The position numbers and the translations under genes were made by a program. Of a stretch of 64,000 nucleotides of DNA, positions 1 through 13,654 are shown in pieces. Within the stretch, counting starts at the first letter, position 1; the number at the start of each line of letters is the position of its first letter. The stretch comes from Gymnorhina tibicen (Eukaryota; Chordata; Aves; Passeriformes; Artamidae). The notes beneath the pieces are model-generated. The model was not told where the DNA came from and ran no database searches. It saw nothing but the letters and a program-made list of their open reading frames with translations. The stretch is from the NCBI GenBank assembly GCA_013399875.1, contig VXAZ01001736.1, forward strand, positions 372,001 to 436,000, in the 5' to 3' direction.

Positions 1-199
1 GCTTGGTCTCTGCTCTGCCTTTCCTGCTTCTCCAGGAAAAGCAACAGCTGGGAATGGATCTGTCTTCAAGGTGTGACTGAGGGGCAGAATCTACTTTTCA
101 GGAAGTCATGTAGTGATAGGGCAAGGGGGATACAGGGGATGGGAACAGATGGTGCCTCTCTGCCCTGCCTCCCTCTCTGGAGCAGCACCATGAGCAGCC

Positions 200-415
200 A
201 TCACTGTACAAACTGCCCACAGCTCTGGGACCTCAACATCGGAAGGACATGGAGCTGTTGGAGTGAGTCCAGAGGAGGCCATGGAGATGCTCCAAGCGCT
301 GGAGCCCCTCTGCTCTGGAGCCAGGCTGGGAGAGCTGGGGCTGTTCACCTGGAGAAGAGACGGCTCCAGGGAGATCTTAGAGCCCCTTCCAGTGCCTAAT
401 GGGGAGCTTTAAGCT
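200..415 (+). repeat. CR1 LINE fragment (internal 3' part)
   Basis: Matches the CR1 region that reads GGACATGGAGCTGTTGGAG, then the gtccagaggaggcca and gagaagagacggctcc segments. It stops before the usual 3' end, so it is truncated at both ends. Confidence 0.8.
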
Positions 416-1083
416 ATTTAAGCCCAAATCCTGCAGAGTTGCAGTGGGTAGGAAGAGCATCTGTGCTGCAGTGCATCTCCTTCAGAGGATCACACAGAGC
501 AGCCCGTGGTTGCAGTTTTTTCCTGCTTTGTCAGCAGTAGTGGATCCTTTGCAGAACTGCAGCTCCCAGGAATTTTCTGATACTGAGTTTAATAAAACCC
601 CCACCAAATCCAGTGACTGTGTGGTGTGCACCGGAGCTGAGGGACAGGGGCCCACGGGCCTGTTGTGGCCCTTGGTGTGACCCTTGGCCATGGACTTGGC
701 GTGGCCCTTGGGTCCGGGTCTGGGGATGAAGGAGGGAAGGTGCCACCTGCAGCAGCATCTCCATTTGGACCAGGCTGCACACAGGATGAGCTCCTCCATG
801 GCACTGGTGAGGTCCTAAAGGGATGGACACTGAGGAGGAGCTGGGAGCTGGGGGGACCAAAGGCTCTTTTTCCAAGCACTGCCACAGGACTGCGATGGCC
901 CATGGTATGCGAGCAGATAGATCATCCCTCTCTGAGGTCAGGGATGAGGAACCTTCTTACCTTTATTCCCCTGTCCCATGTGTGTGTACATGTAAATCAC
1001 ACTGCTCTGAGCTCCTTCACAGTTCTAGTAGCACAAAGAATACATCAGAGAGAGAAAATGTAATCAGAAAATTTATTTTGGGT

Positions 1084-1250
1084 TAAAATAATCAGAGAAT
1101 CGTGGAATGGTCTGAGTTGGGAGGGTTCTTAAATCTCACCCCGTTCCACCCCTGCCATGGGCTCGGACACCTTCCACTGTCCCAGGTTGCACCCAACCCT
1201 GTCCAGCCTGGCCTTGGACACTTCCAGGGATGGAAGTGGGCAGCCACAAA
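1084..1250 (-). repeat. CR1 LINE 3' end
   Basis: Reverse-oriented CR1 tail: agaatcgtggaatggt, then the ccatgggctcggacacctt and ggccttggacacttcc blocks. Confidence 0.85.
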
Positions 1251-4032
1251 CTGGTGCAACAAATCAGTGTGCACACAAATTAGCGCAACTTGCACTGATT
1301 TCTCTAAGCCCACAAGTGTCCCATAGGTTTAATTCCATTTGTCTTCCCGCAGGTCTCCCTAGCCATCCCTTTCCTTTAGCAGGGATGCGCTAATCCCATG
1401 TGAAACCCGCTCTGATGTGAGTAAGCGGAACAGACAGGCAGAACCTTTTCTACATTAAAGTCAAGGCGCGGAGTCCTGTGCGCACACGGAGTGTTATCAC
1501 AGACATGATATCCCAGCGTTACATGCTCCCGGGATCCTCGGCTGCGCGTCAGGAGCAGCGCGGCTCCGTCGCTGCCTGGCAGTGAGGAGGATGATCTGCT
1601 GCAAGAGGCAAAGGGAGAGCTTCCCCCTCTCTGCTTTGGTGTGGCCGTGGAAAAAACCACAGCCTTTTGTCTAATTTGGGTGTCTGATCTGTCCGGGGTT
1701 CTCTGGTGTAATGCAGCTCATCCAGGTGGAATTTTTAAGGTGGAATTTTGAACAGCTCCTGTTAAGCCTGGGAGCTGACCTGTGGCAGTACTGGGACACC
1801 TGGGAGGTCCCAAGGGGCTGCAGCTCGGGTGGGGCTTGGGTCACCCTGGTCTACTGGAAAGTGGACCCATGGTGGGTGTGTCGAGGCAGGGGTGGTCAGG
1901 ACCCCCATGCAGCCCTGGGGGAAAGCACATGGGAAATGGGAGCAGGGATCCTTCCCAGCTCAAGGCCCACCTGGAGAGCTGATCCCATGTATCCGTGTAG
2001 TTCGATTTGCTCCACTCTCCTTCCAGGAGATAAGCACAGGTGAAAGAAAACAACTTTTCATTTGGAATTCTAGGCGTTGTTTTCTCACCTGCAGAATTCC
2101 CAGTGAAGATAATGCCAGCAAGCACAGGCAGAGGACTTCTGCCCTGGCCATTAGGACTTCCAGCTCAACTTACCTCAGGCTTCCAGCTCAGAGTCCCTAG
2201 GCCCCTTCAGCATCCTGAGCAGCAGATCTGGGGCCACCATCCAGGACACACCACCCCAGCTTTCCCAGCAAACGTTTAGAGGCAGATTTTGGGAACAAAG
2301 CCTTGATGGATGCCCACAACAGCAGCAAACCCAAGATCTCTCAGCTCTGTGTTTTCTGTAACCACGGTGGGGCTGGGCTGGGGTGGCTGCAGGTCCCAGT
2401 GATGCCTGTTCCTGCAGGCTCTGTGGAATAGTCAAGATTTAAGAACTCTGGGCATTTCCAGGAGCTTCTGGAGGGTAAAAGGCTGTCAGCCCAGATAAAT
2501 ATTAGAGCAGCAAAGAGAGGAAGGAGAAACCAGAGTGAGCAGGAAGAGCAAGAGAGATGAGGAGATTGCTGCAATTTGTGGGCCCTTGGGAGAGTGCCTG
2601 AGAGCCATGTTCACATCCCACCGAGCTCCAAAACACTCCTCCCATCTCTCTGGCATCCCAGCACGGTGAAATGTTGCACTGTGTGGTCCGGCAGGCTGGG
2701 GCGGTTCTGCCTCCCACTGCCCACTGCCACGAGGCCGCTGGTACCACCACTGCCACTGGGGAGATGCTGGGCTGCTCTGGGGGGCTCCGGTAGAGCGATT
2801 TTCCCCGGATGCTTCCAGCAGCCGAGCAGGGCAGGGTCCCCCCTTGCCCCCAGCCGGGGAGCACAAACCTGCTGGAAGGCTGGGCATCGTCCCATGCTCC
2901 TGGCAGGGACAGGGGTGTTCCCTGGCAGTGACAGCAGGGTCCCCTGGCACAGGGTCTCACTGGCCCAGACATGTTTGGAGCTCTCACCTGGGGTCCAGCA
3001 GCGCTGCTGGAGCAGGGAATGCTCCTTCTCTGGCTTCCTTCGGAGGGACAGCATGAAATGAGGAGTTAACACACCAATAACCTTCTCCATCATCAGCAGC
3101 AGCTTGAATCATTAAGCCTGAAATAATTTTAATTGGATCCAGGATTCACAAGAGATTTTTTTGTGCCGTGGTGGAGCTGGACCAGCTTCTCCGCTACCAC
3201 CAGTCACTGGAGCAGGGGAGAGGGGAGAGGCCCTGCTTGGCTTCGGGTGCCTCTGGATCGTGAGGTGTTGGGTCTATCTCAGCACCAAACTGGGTTTAAA
3301 GACGGAGAGATAAATATTTTCTTTGCCTTGGAGTGGATAAACATCCTTTGGAAAGCTCTAAGTTGTTAAGTCCCTGACAGGAATTCTCCATTTTATTGCC
3401 GTGACAGGCTCCTGACACCTGCTCCCAAGGGCCAAAGGTGGGAATCTGGGGAGGATGAACCCCCACCTCTGTGGGAGTGGTTTGGGGGTAAGAATTCAGT
3501 TAATCATTCTGTGTGTCCCAATTAAAAATGAGGCAATTGTCGGTGCAAATGGATGGGGGATCTGTGGCCCTCGCCCACACAGGCTTTCCAGGGAATGTGT
3601 CTTCACAGCGCATGGACTCTTTCAAACGAGCCAGGAATTAATCAAACTGAGGTGATTCAGTGCAGTGACTGCACAGAGAGGCAAGGTAAAACATAAACAT
3701 TAAAAATTCAATTTAAATAGAGCAGCCTGGTGGCATTTGCAGCCAGGTGCGTGGCGGCTCCCGATCCCACGTCCCCTGGCTAAGGAGAGCCAGGAGGATG
3801 CTGCAGCATCAGTGGGGTTACAATAGGACAGGGAATTCCTCTGTCCACAGCCTGATGGGGCTGGGGATGGTTTGCTTCCAGCACAGGAGTAACCAGGAGC
3901 CGTTTTAAAATGTAGACAGAAAAGTCCCAGAGGGCATCAGAGATTTAACTGTGTTTGAGGAGGATTCAGGTGTACAAACAGCACTTGGTATTTGCTCCAT
4001 GGTCCTACTCCTTGTTGCGATCGGATGGTGGT
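1251..4032. other. Intronic stretch without gene
   Basis: Unique sequence. No exon, RNA gene or interspersed repeat was recognised, and the open frames lack splice-consistent boundaries. Confidence 0.6.
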
Positions 4033-4245
4033 TATAGAATCCCGGAATCACAGAATCCTGCAATGGTTTGGGTTGGAAGGGACCTTAAGGCCCATCTCGT
4101 TCCAGCCCCTGCCATGGCAGGGACACCTTCCGCTATCCCAGGGTGCTCCAAGCCCTGTCCAACCTAGTCCTGGACACTTCCAGGGATCCAGGGGCAGCCA
4201 CGGCTTCTCTGGGAAACCTGTGCCAGGGCCTCGCCACTCTGACGG
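4033..4245 (-). repeat. CR1 LINE 3' end
   Basis: Reverse-oriented tail with tatagaatcccggaatcac, gggttggaagggaccttaa, ccatggcagggacacctt and the gtgccagggcctcgcc block further 5' in the element. Confidence 0.88.
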
Positions 4246-7200
4246 GGAAGGATTCATGTCGTGACATAGGAGAGGTATGGCCAAAGAAAGCCCTGGAATG
4301 TCAAAACCTGAGATGCTCTGGACCATGTGAGGTTTTGGAGCTGTGCAGGGTGGGAGCAAGGAGCAATTTCAGGAGCGGGACAAGGTAGGGGGATTGTGGG
4401 GAGCAGGGGCTGGAGGGGAGCTCAGGAAGGGCAGGAAGGGTGGGCTGGCACAGAGAGCAGGCTGGAGCTGCTGGCAGAGGAGCCAGGAATGCAGTCCCAG
4501 GCTGTGCGTGGTGCCGGCGCCAGCCCAGCCCTGCCCTTGGCCCCGGGCCCTCTCTGTGGGCGTCTGGCGAGCGGCTTTCGAGGAATCGCCGCCACACCTG
4601 TGGTGCCACCTGCCCGTCCTGCCCATGCCGAGGGACAAGGGATGCGGGGAACAAGGGGCAAATGCACGGTGGGAAACTGGTGCCATCTGTCCCCATGAGC
4701 CCCGGTGCCCAGACACTGCACCCACCGCTCACCAGGCTCGGGCCATGGCCAGGCCATGCCAGGGTGGCAGTGCTGGCACAGTGCGGGCTGAACCAGGCTG
4801 CCCTGGCCTCCGGGAAGGCTCGGAGGACTCCGGCTGTGGTGCTCCATCGTCCAGCCTGCTTGGGCACTCGGGGAGCTCGGATCCCCCAGCACTGAGACCA
4901 AGGACGGTGGGCAGGCGGTTGTGCAGCTGGAGAGCTGCTGCTGACGTCGTTGTTCTCCTCCCTGACAGACGCCGGAGATGCCATCAGGTCACCCGCGATT
5001 TCAATGTTTAACGAGATGCTTCAATATTTAATCGCACTTTGCTGAGGGGGTGTGCAGCTCGGAGACGCGGCACCGCTGGCGCGGTGGCTCAGGAATGCAG
5101 AGGTTACTCTGCTCCAGGAGTGTCCCCCGGGGGGGCACAGCTCCGTGGGCTCGCAGCACTCCCCCAGCCCGGAGTCCTGGGCAGATCTCGCCTGTAGGAG
5201 CTAAGGCTGCTCCTCCGTGGGAGCACGGACAGGAGTCCCACTCCTCTGCCAGGCCCCCTCTGCCGTGGAGCCCCTCGGGAGAGACCGTGCCAGGATCATC
5301 CTTCCTGCTGCAGGAGTGAGGATCCTGGCGCTGCTGGCCATTTTCCTGGCCAATTTCTCCCCATATAAGCCAGACCCCTTGGCACAGGCACCGTTCCGGC
5401 GCGGTTGGGGCCGGGGTTTGTTGTGGGAGCTGTGGCCACAGCTGGGCTGGCAGCTGATCCCAAAAACAGGACAAAAACAGAGACCGCAGTCCAGAAAGTT
5501 GCAGATGGCCTGGAGCGGGGAATGCTGGAGAGAGGAGCTGCTCCCTGCTCGCGTCCAGCTGCAGAGAGCTCACGGCTCATTAGCGCAGCTCCGAGCCGAG
5601 CGCGTCCCTCCGCAGGGCCGGGCACGGCGGCACCCCCGGAACAGCAGCACCCCCGGGAGGTGGCACAGAACAGCACTCGGGGCACAGCGGGAAGGGGGGA
5701 CGCTGCAGAACTCAGGGAAGATAATCAAAAGGGGCTTTGCAAACCGGGGCAGCAAAGGGAAATAATATGGGGAAGGGAAACTGAGGGTCTGGGTTTGCTT
5801 CTGGAATGGGGAGGGGGAGATGAAAAGGTCTGGCAGTGCAGGGTCCCATTCCTGGGGATGAAGGTGGTGAGTGTGTGGAGAAGAAGAAGGAAGCATTGCC
5901 TGGGTTTGCATCCTGGATCACTTCCCAGTGCCCCCGGGATGCTGGATGTGAGCAGACTCCGGCTCAGCCTGCCAAGCAGCAGTGCCAGCCTCCAGGCCGG
6001 GCCGGGCTGCTGCAAACCCAAATCAGACCAGGAAGCCTCTTCAGCTGCTTTATTTTTCTAGGATTAGAAATACAATCTTTATTATGAAATACTAACACTT
6101 ACAAAAAAAATTCCCAAGGCTGGGCTCCTCCATTGCCAATTCCACCAGTGCCAGTGCTCCCAGCTGGCAGCTCCTGCAGAGCCGTTATCTCCAGGAGAAA
6201 TCATTACACAATCCTCATTTTCATGCTGCAAACGGCTTCATTATGGAACCCGGACTTCAAAGCAGACCCAGAAACAACCAAGTTTCTGTTCAGAATCCAA
6301 GATGTTCGGGGAGGATCAGGATTTAGGCTTTGCAAACTGTTCCAGAGAGCAGGGTGGGCTTGATCCCGAGGATGGAAAGCGGCTCCCATGTTTGCGAGGG
6401 GAGAGAAATGTGAAAATCCTTTCCTGACCCAGTAGGTGCAGGGAATTAACTGGGAGTGAATGTGAATCATGTGTGGAATAAGTGAACAAGCAATCTCCAT
6501 TCTGCTGGACAGTGGGAAGGAACTGGCCCGGCAGAGCGGGATGCTAGAGTGGGATACTGGAGTGAAATGCTGGAGTGGGATGCTGGACCAGGATGCTGGA
6601 GGCAGGTGCTGGAGCAGAATGCTGGAGTGGGAAGAGTGTTCCCTGCGTGTCTCTCCTCCCTGCATTCCTCCCTCCAGCTGACCAGAGGATTCTCCCAGGG
6701 CCACTTCCATGGTTCTGAGCTGTGGGAGGCTGCAGGGTGCGGCTGTGCCGGTGGGAGGCTTTGCCAGGCTGTCCCCGAGCTGCCCCGCTGTGCTCAGGAT
6801 GTGTCTCCGTGCCCCGGGCACTGGGGACAAGGCAGATGCCCAGCGCTCATCCTGCATCATCCTGCTTTAATGAGCTGCTTTCCCAGTCCATGGACAGACT
6901 AATTTGGCTCCTGTCTCCCAGGGAATGAAGCCGTGGCTCGTGACCCCGCTGGCTCTTGAGCTGCTGGGAAGTCGCTGTGGCTCGGCTGAGGTAACCGCGT
7001 TATCCCTGCGGTGCCCATTTGTCGTGATGGGAAGGAATGGCTCTGTAGCTTCCCATTAGAGCTAATGGGCATCAGCGGAGCCGCCTGCCCAGCACAGGGA
7101 AGCCGTGCCCAGCACAGGGAAGCTGTGCCATTCCGTGCCGTGCCGTGGGAGTGGCGTGGAGCAGGAGCAGGAGCAGGGATAGCACTGCCTGTGGCAGGGG

Positions 7201-7742
7201 CTGATCCCCGCTGAGGGGGGGATGAAGGAGGGACACAGCTTCCCTGAGATACAGGTCCCAAAGCTCCTGGAGAGTGGGGCTGCACCAGATACTGCAGAAA
7301 TGGGTCAGAGCCATCAGATCCCCACAATGAGATCCAGGGTTAAGGCACAACAGTTCTAGAATTTTCAAAGCAACTTTTAATTTTGGGGAATCCATGAAAG
7401 AAGAGCCAAGCCCACAGATCCTGCCAGGTGTGTAATCTTCACAACAGAATCAGCACCTCAGCTGCTGGATTAACCTTTGTTTCCTGGTTTTCCCCGAGCA
7501 GCCAGTTCGCTTCCCGGCAGCAGGCAGAGATGCAGCGCAAGCACAAAATACAACTACCTGCTCTCTTTTCCTCCAAAATTCAGCATTTTTGATGAAGCAG
7601 GAGCCCAATCAAGGTCAACCTTGACTGGTTTTAGCAAAACCCTTTCCTTTAGGTTTGGATGAGGCTGAGACTTTTGGAGTTGCACAGTGGATCCAACACA
7701 AGTATTAACAATTTGATCTGTGTTCCCTGATAGAGGGTGGGC
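4246..7742. other. Intronic stretch, GC-rich in part
   Basis: The 4.4-5.7 kb part is GC-rich and therefore open in several frames on both strands, but no frame shows a recognisable protein. No RNA gene or CR1 was seen. A short minisatellite lies at 6540-6632. Confidence 0.55.
6540..6632 (+). repeat. Short minisatellite, unit about 10 bp (gatgctggag-like)
   Basis: Degenerate tandem units of the type gatgctggagtggga and aatgctggagtggg, with about nine repeats of the core gctgga. It is intronic and has no coding role that I can see. Confidence 0.75.
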
Positions 7743-7958
7743 TTAGATGGGATACTGGGAAGAAATTGTTCCTTGTGAGGGTGGCGAGGCCCTGGCACAG
7801 GTTGCCCAGAGAAGCCGTGGCTGCCCCATCCCTGAAAGTGTCCAAAGCCAGGCTGGAGCACCCTGGGATAGTGGAAGGTGTCCCTGCCATGGCAGGGGCT
7901 GGAACGAGATGGGGTTTAAGGTCCCTTCCAAGTCAAATTGTTCCAGGATTCTATGCTT
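7743..7958 (+). repeat. CR1 LINE 3' end
   Basis: Forward tail: gatactgggaagaaattgtt, aggccctggcacaggttgcc, ccatggcaggggctgga and a degenerate attctatg-type end. Confidence 0.9.
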
Positions 7959-9072
7959 ACTAAGTCTCCATCATTTCTTCTCTTCCTCAGTGGAGCTGCT
8001 GAAGAGAACAGAGGATGAGGGAGGGAGCTCAGCCTGACTGTAAATGCTGGCAAGAGAAGCCGATGCCCAAGCGGGGGCAGCTCTCAATGCCGATGCCGCT
8101 GGCTCTGCTGACCCTGGCACGCCTGCGAGGGTGAGCGGCCAGCGGACAATGCATAACAATGCCTGCGGTATGCACGCCACAAAGGGGCTCTTTTTGTGCC
8201 AGAGCATGCCTGGCCACTTGCTTCAACTCCTCCTTCCCCCGGACAGTGGCAGGAAAACCTTCCTTTGCACTGGAATTCCCCCTGGTTGCTCTCATGTTCT
8301 CGAGGCCGGGGCTGCCGCTGTCTCAGCTGAGCTCAGACCTGGGGGGTTCAAAGCCTTTGAAACCCTCACTGTGTGCCAAAGAGCAGCTGGTGACTTTCCA
8401 CACATCTCTTGGGTGCCCAGATCATGCCATTCCACGTGTAATGACGGTAATTAACAAAATCACCCTTTCATCTTTAAGCCCACCACTGTTATCCTGCTGA
8501 GCACTCCCTGCCCCTCGCTGGATCACCCTGTCCCCAGCACAGGCAGCTGGGCTGATGTCCCACAGCTGCTGTTCCTGCTTGGTCATTCCACTGAGGAGCT
8601 TGGCTACTGCAGCCTTTGACGGTCTCCATCTTTATAGCTTATTTCATGTTTTGAAAGATTTATTTGAATAAATTGCCAGATGAAATACTGCTTTCAACTC
8701 GCTGACCTGCTGGGCTGTTGTAGCCTTCCAGCAGTGCCATCAGGGAAAATTCCAGCCTCAGAAGTTCTCCTGGTATAAACGAATTGCCTCAGAGGTGTTT
8801 TGATGCAGAGCTGCATTAAGCAGAAAGGGGGTTTAGTGACAGTGGTTGTTGGTTAAAGAAGAAAAGAAAACTTCTGTGTGTGTTTGAAGGGCCAGGTTGT
8901 TTGCCATGGCTGGCGTGGGCTGCTCAGGGAGTGGGAAGCTGGGAATGCTGAGGAGGGATAACACTCATGGCAGATACTGAATGGAATCCGGGGCTGCTGC
9001 TTGGTTCCTGTGCCTGGGAGAGTCACGCTGGAATGCGGTGATTGCTGGGATGGGGAGCTGCTCAGAACACAA

Positions 9073-9195
9073 TGAAATTTGACAGGACAAGAGGACATAG
9101 CCTGAAGCTGTGCCAGGGGAGATTCTGGTTCGGCATCAGGAGGAATTTCTTCCTGGAGAGGGCAGCTCTGCCCTGGCAGAGGTGGTAAATCCCAA
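9073..9195 (+). repeat. CR1 LINE fragment, diverged
   Basis: Contains agctgtgccaggggagattc and ggaggaatttcttcctgga, the CR1 segment upstream of the 3' tail. It is more diverged than the other copies. Confidence 0.7.
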
Positions 9196-9972
9196 GATTT
9201 GGGAGCAGCCGGGCTGCACAGAGGGAAAGTGGCTGCAAAGCTGGGCTTGGCAGCCCCTGCTTCCTGCGGGTTTGGTTTGCTGTTCCCTCCTCCTCAGGGC
9301 TGCAGCAGCCACTGGGATTTAAAGTGATAGCACAGAGTGACCACAGCTCCAGCTCAGCCAGGATGGGGTGGGAGGGAGTGAAATGGGGTGAAAGCATCCC
9401 CAGCTCAGCAGCAGCACAGTCCTGAGCTGAGCTGGGCATGCCTTCACCCCATTTCCCTCTCCTCCCACCTGAGTCCCCACACTGGGAAGGTTCTGTGAGT
9501 GGCAGATCTGCAGGGAAAATGGACAACCCCATCCAGGAACCAGCTTCCCTTCTCTGAACATGGACGGGCATGGTTCAGTGCTTCAGGGTGACATTTGTAC
9601 TCCTGCTCAAAGACTAAAGAGATGATGGTCTGGTGATGTTCATCCAACAAAATTAGTTCTGGAAACAGCACAGCACCATAATAAATGCCATCCAATGGCA
9701 CTGTGAGTGTTGTTTCTGTGCTCAGATGTTCGGAGCTTCCGAAGCGCTGCTGAATCCTTGCCTTTGCCTGCGTGGGATTGTTCTGGGCTCCCAGGACGTG
9801 GTCACGTTGGAGGTCCCTGGTTTCATGGCAGATTTCAGTGGCTTTAATAGCACTGGGATGCTGAAGGGACAGGGGATTGGATTCACTGGAGCCAGACCTT
9901 ACTGGGGCCAGCCAAGGTTTCCTTCTATACAGGAAATAATTTGACAGCACAGTAATAATATCAATGTATTTA

Positions 9973-10036
9973 ACAGAATCATGGAATCATTTTTGTGGGA
10001 AAAGACCTCCAAGATCATTGAGTCCAACCATCTGTA
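9973..10036 (-). repeat. CR1 LINE 3' end, older subfamily
   Basis: Short reverse piece, agaatcatggaatcattttt then aagacctccaagatcattga and gtccaacc, typical of an older CR1 subfamily. Confidence 0.75.
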
Positions 10037-10134
10037 AGTAGGAAAGTAATTCCAGGCTTTACTCACGTGGATATGGCATTATCCTTGAGGGGCACTGGGT
10101 AGATCTGTGTGCACACACAGCCGTGCCCTGTCAT

Positions 10135-10154
10135 TCATCATCATCATCATCATC
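10135..10154 (+). repeat. (CAT)n microsatellite
   Basis: A run of about six CAT/TCA units in unique intronic sequence. Confidence 0.85.
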
Positions 10155-11097
10155 CACCTGAGCTGATCCTCACCCAAGCTGCTGGAATGTGCAGCTCCGG
10201 GGTATCAGGCAGTGCCAGGACAGGGCACAACGGGATGGGGGCGACCATCGTCTGTCCCACCCATGGCAGGGTGAGGAGCATCCCCGCAGCCACAGTGAGA
10301 GCTCCGGGGGCCTCTGGAACAACTGGCACAAACTGGGGTAGAATGTGTGGTTTGTCAGTGCCCTGTTATTAATAGTTAATCAGCCTGCTCTGTATTTCAA
10401 AGCGTGTGGGCATGGGAGGGAATTGCCAGCGAAGCAAACCACTTAACTCGGAGTCGCGTTTCTGGCGCGGAGCCTCCGAGGAAACGCTCTCCAGGTTTTC
10501 CTGGAGAGCTCATTACAGAGACAATAAAGGCCCAGGATAAATAGGATGCAACTGTTATTAACACGCAGTCCCTAGAAACTGGGCTAAAAAATCCTCGGCA
10601 CTTGGACAATAAAATTGTGTCCTTGATCCCTGTGGTAGCGCGTTCCTCCCGTTGCCATGGCGACGGCATCCTCCAGTGATGCTCCCAGCTGCTCCTCACA
10701 TTAACGTTCCCTCAGATCCTGGGGCTGGGGTATTTGCATTTGAAACCATCAGCAATGCCTTCCCCAGCTGCCATATTCCATCCATCTCACAAAGTATCCC
10801 CATTTATTCCTGCCTCCTTTCCCACACATTGTGATTACTGGGAGCAGAGCACCCTTCCCCAAGGCAAACCCATGCTGGCATGTGCCTCCATCCTGCTGGG
10901 CATGGAGAGCTGGCTCCAGAGAGAAAATTTACTGCAAATTGGATCTTTTGGCTTTGTTTAAAAATCCGTGTCTGTGGAAATGGGTGGTGGAGACGGCTGG
11001 GTACCAGAGGCCACCTCCTCACCTTCCTGTCTTTTCACCTCTTCCCCTCTTCGCTCTTTGCACAGAAGCCACGTGCACCACCACCTGTGCCGGGGGT

Positions 11098-11258
11098 GGT
11101 CATGGAATCCTGGAATGGTTCGGGTGGGAAGGGACCTTAAAGATCATCCAGTTCCACCCCCTGCCATGGGCACGGACACCTTCCACTGTCCCAGGTTGCT
11201 CCAAGCCCCATCCAGCCTGGCCTTGGACATGCCCAGGGATTGGGCAGTGGGTCACAGT
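11098..11258 (-). repeat. CR1 LINE 3' end
   Basis: Reverse tail: catggaatcctggaatggt, gggaagggaccttaaagatc, ccatgggcacggacacctt, ggccttggacatgccc. Confidence 0.88.
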
Positions 11259-11952
11259 GGAAGCTCATTCAGAGTCATGGTGCAGATCAGGATATTGAAC
11301 CCAGGGCTGACCTGCAGGGAGGTATCTGACCTCGGGACCTGTGCCGTGTCAGGGACCATCCTGGTGGTGTCTGGGCTCCTGGACCCCACGCTGCTGCTCC
11401 GGGGGCTGTGGGAGCTGGCAGCAGTTTGGGGGCATCCAGGGCCGTGGCTGGAGCCCATGTTGGAGCAGAGCTGCTCTCGATGGCACCGCGAGCTGCGGGA
11501 TCCATCAACCCCGGGGCAGTTTATTCCGCTACTTAATCGCTCTTATTTTTAAAAACTGCGTCTTGTTTCTAATCCGAGTGCGTCTGCTCCAGCCCCCGGA
11601 GGCTGGGTCTGTGCTGCCTCTCTTCACTTGATTGAAGAGCCCTTTAGTAGCTGATATTTTCTCTCTGTGAAGGCATTTAGGGATGATGGTCGTGTCACCT
11701 CTCACTCTGCTCTCTGATGGATGAGAGGCTGAGCTCCTCGCACTCCCTGCCAGACAGCTGCTTCCAGACCATTCCCGTCTCTTTGTGCCACATCTCTAGG
11801 ATTTTCACCTCCCTCTCTCCGATGCAGGTACCGGGGCCAGGCTGAGCCTTCCAGCATCCATCCAGGAGGGGTGTGCAGGGCAAACACCTCTGCCAGAGCC
11901 AGCCCTGTATCCTGGGCTGATCCCCCAGTGTGGGCAGCAGGGGAGGGGATTC

Positions 11953-12105
11953 TGCTCCTCCGCCCTGCTCAGGTGAGACCCCACCTACAGAGCTGTTCCA
12001 GCACTGGGGCCAAACATCAGCAGGACATGAAGCTGCTGGAGCGAGTCCAGAGGAGGCCACGGGGATGCTCTGAGGTCTGGATGTCTCTGTACATCCCACG
12101 TGCAG
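11953..12105 (+). repeat. CR1 LINE fragment (internal)
   Basis: Contains caggtgagaccccacctac and catgaagctgctggagcgag followed by tccagaggaggccac, the CR1 part that lies 5' of the 3' tail. Confidence 0.8.
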
Positions 12106-12512
12106 GACTTTGACTGGGGGTTCCTTCTGGGGGGTGTTTTTCTAGTTACCAATTTTGACAGCATCTGCCTATGACTCTGCTGCCATTTGCCATTAAAGCC
12201 CATTTGTAGGAATCCCTGACTGTCTGAGTCCTTTGGTGCCTGAGGGAGCTGCCCTGGAGCCTGCCTTGAGCCTTGGAATCAATCCACTTTATTACCTGAG
12301 TGACAGAGCTCAGTGTAAAGCAAAATCTTGTGATAATATTTTTTCTGTGTTGGAGAACAGAGAGGAGCTCACAGAACCAGCTCCTTCAGCACAGCACACC
12401 GAAGATTGACTTTCAAACCATGAAAAAAAAAATAGATGGGATAAATTGAATAAATGAGAAGTGAAAAGGGCAAAGGGCAAAGGGTGGGAGCATTGTTGCT
12501 GTAGGGGTTTTC

Positions 12513-12632
12513 ACAGCAGAAGAGACCTTACAGCCCATCTCATTCCACCCCCTGCCATGGGCAGGGACACCTTCTGCTAGACCAGGTGGCTCCAAGCCCT
12601 GTGCAACCTGGCCTTGAACACTTCCCTGGTGC
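12513..12632 (-). repeat. CR1 LINE 3' end
   Basis: Reverse tail with agaccttacagcccatctca, ccatgggcagggacacctt and ggccttgaacacttcc. Confidence 0.85.
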
Positions 12633-13654
12633 AGGGAAGGAGATGCCCTGGATTCTGGGATACTCTTGCAGTCGGGAAGCTGATTTCAGAGCTGGGAGCA
12701 GCACTGACGGGCTCTGCTGGATCCAGCTGTGGCCCAGCGGTGCATTGCCATGTGCCTGTGCAGATTTCTCAGCTCCTTGCTCATCCAATGGTTTTTTGGT
12801 CGGGAAATCAGTGAAGGTGAAAATTTAAATGCAAACACAAAGAGAGGCTTTGGAGTGAACAAATTGGAAACCCAAGTTAGTGGAAGAAGGAGAAGAGGCA
12901 GTGACATAAAAGAGACTGTGTGGTCAGAAACAGCTCAGCCAAAAATGAGCTCGTTGTGGGTTTTTGCCCCAGGACAATTAATGGATGGTTAATTCCTCTA
13001 TTTTTGAGGGATTTCTGGGTTACTCTGCCCATGTTGCTCCCTCTGAATCTGGTTTTGAGGTTTTGATTTTAGCAAGGGGCTGCTATGGCAGATCTGGGCT
13101 GGTGCCACACCGAGGAGGAGGAGGATGGAGGGAGCAGAGTGGTGCAGAGCCAATGCAAACCACCCCCCTCTGCAGACCTCGGGCACCCACCAGGAAGGAG
13201 GGGGGCAGAGATTTTTGGACAAAACACCCCCCAGCCCAGGGGGTGTGTGGGGCCACGTGAGGCTGTTTGAGGTCCCCCCCGGCCGGGGGCAGGAGCAGAT
13301 TGCCATTCCCTGGGAGCGGGGTGGGATCCTGCCCGGACACTGCTGTGACACGCAGCGATGTGACACTCTGTGCGTGATGTCACCTCGTGCTGGAGCACTC
13401 GTGGCTGTCCACCCCGATCTTCGTACACTGAATCTGGGGCAGCTGCGGTGCCCGCAGCACTGCATTTCCATATTGTCATGTGAGCTTCATGGCTTTATTC
13501 AGCCCGGGCCCTGTGCCCAGGAGAGGCTCCAGCTCCACAAATTCTGACTGTTGTTGGTTATTCAGGGGCAGGCACAGCCCCTGGCTGTGGGCAGGAGGTC
13601 TGATGGTTCAGGGAACGAGAGGATTGAGCCTGACAGTTACTTTGGACAAGGAAC

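Larger units (their letters stand above)
7959..11097. other. Intronic stretch without gene
   Basis: Unique sequence apart from two small old CR1 pieces near 9.1 and 10.0 kb and a short (CAT)n run near 10.14 kb. No exon is supported. Confidence 0.55.

Noticed and set aside
4301..5011. Open frames over 220 codons on both strands
   Set aside because: Overlapping frames on both strands in GC-rich unique intron, with no homology and no splice consistency.
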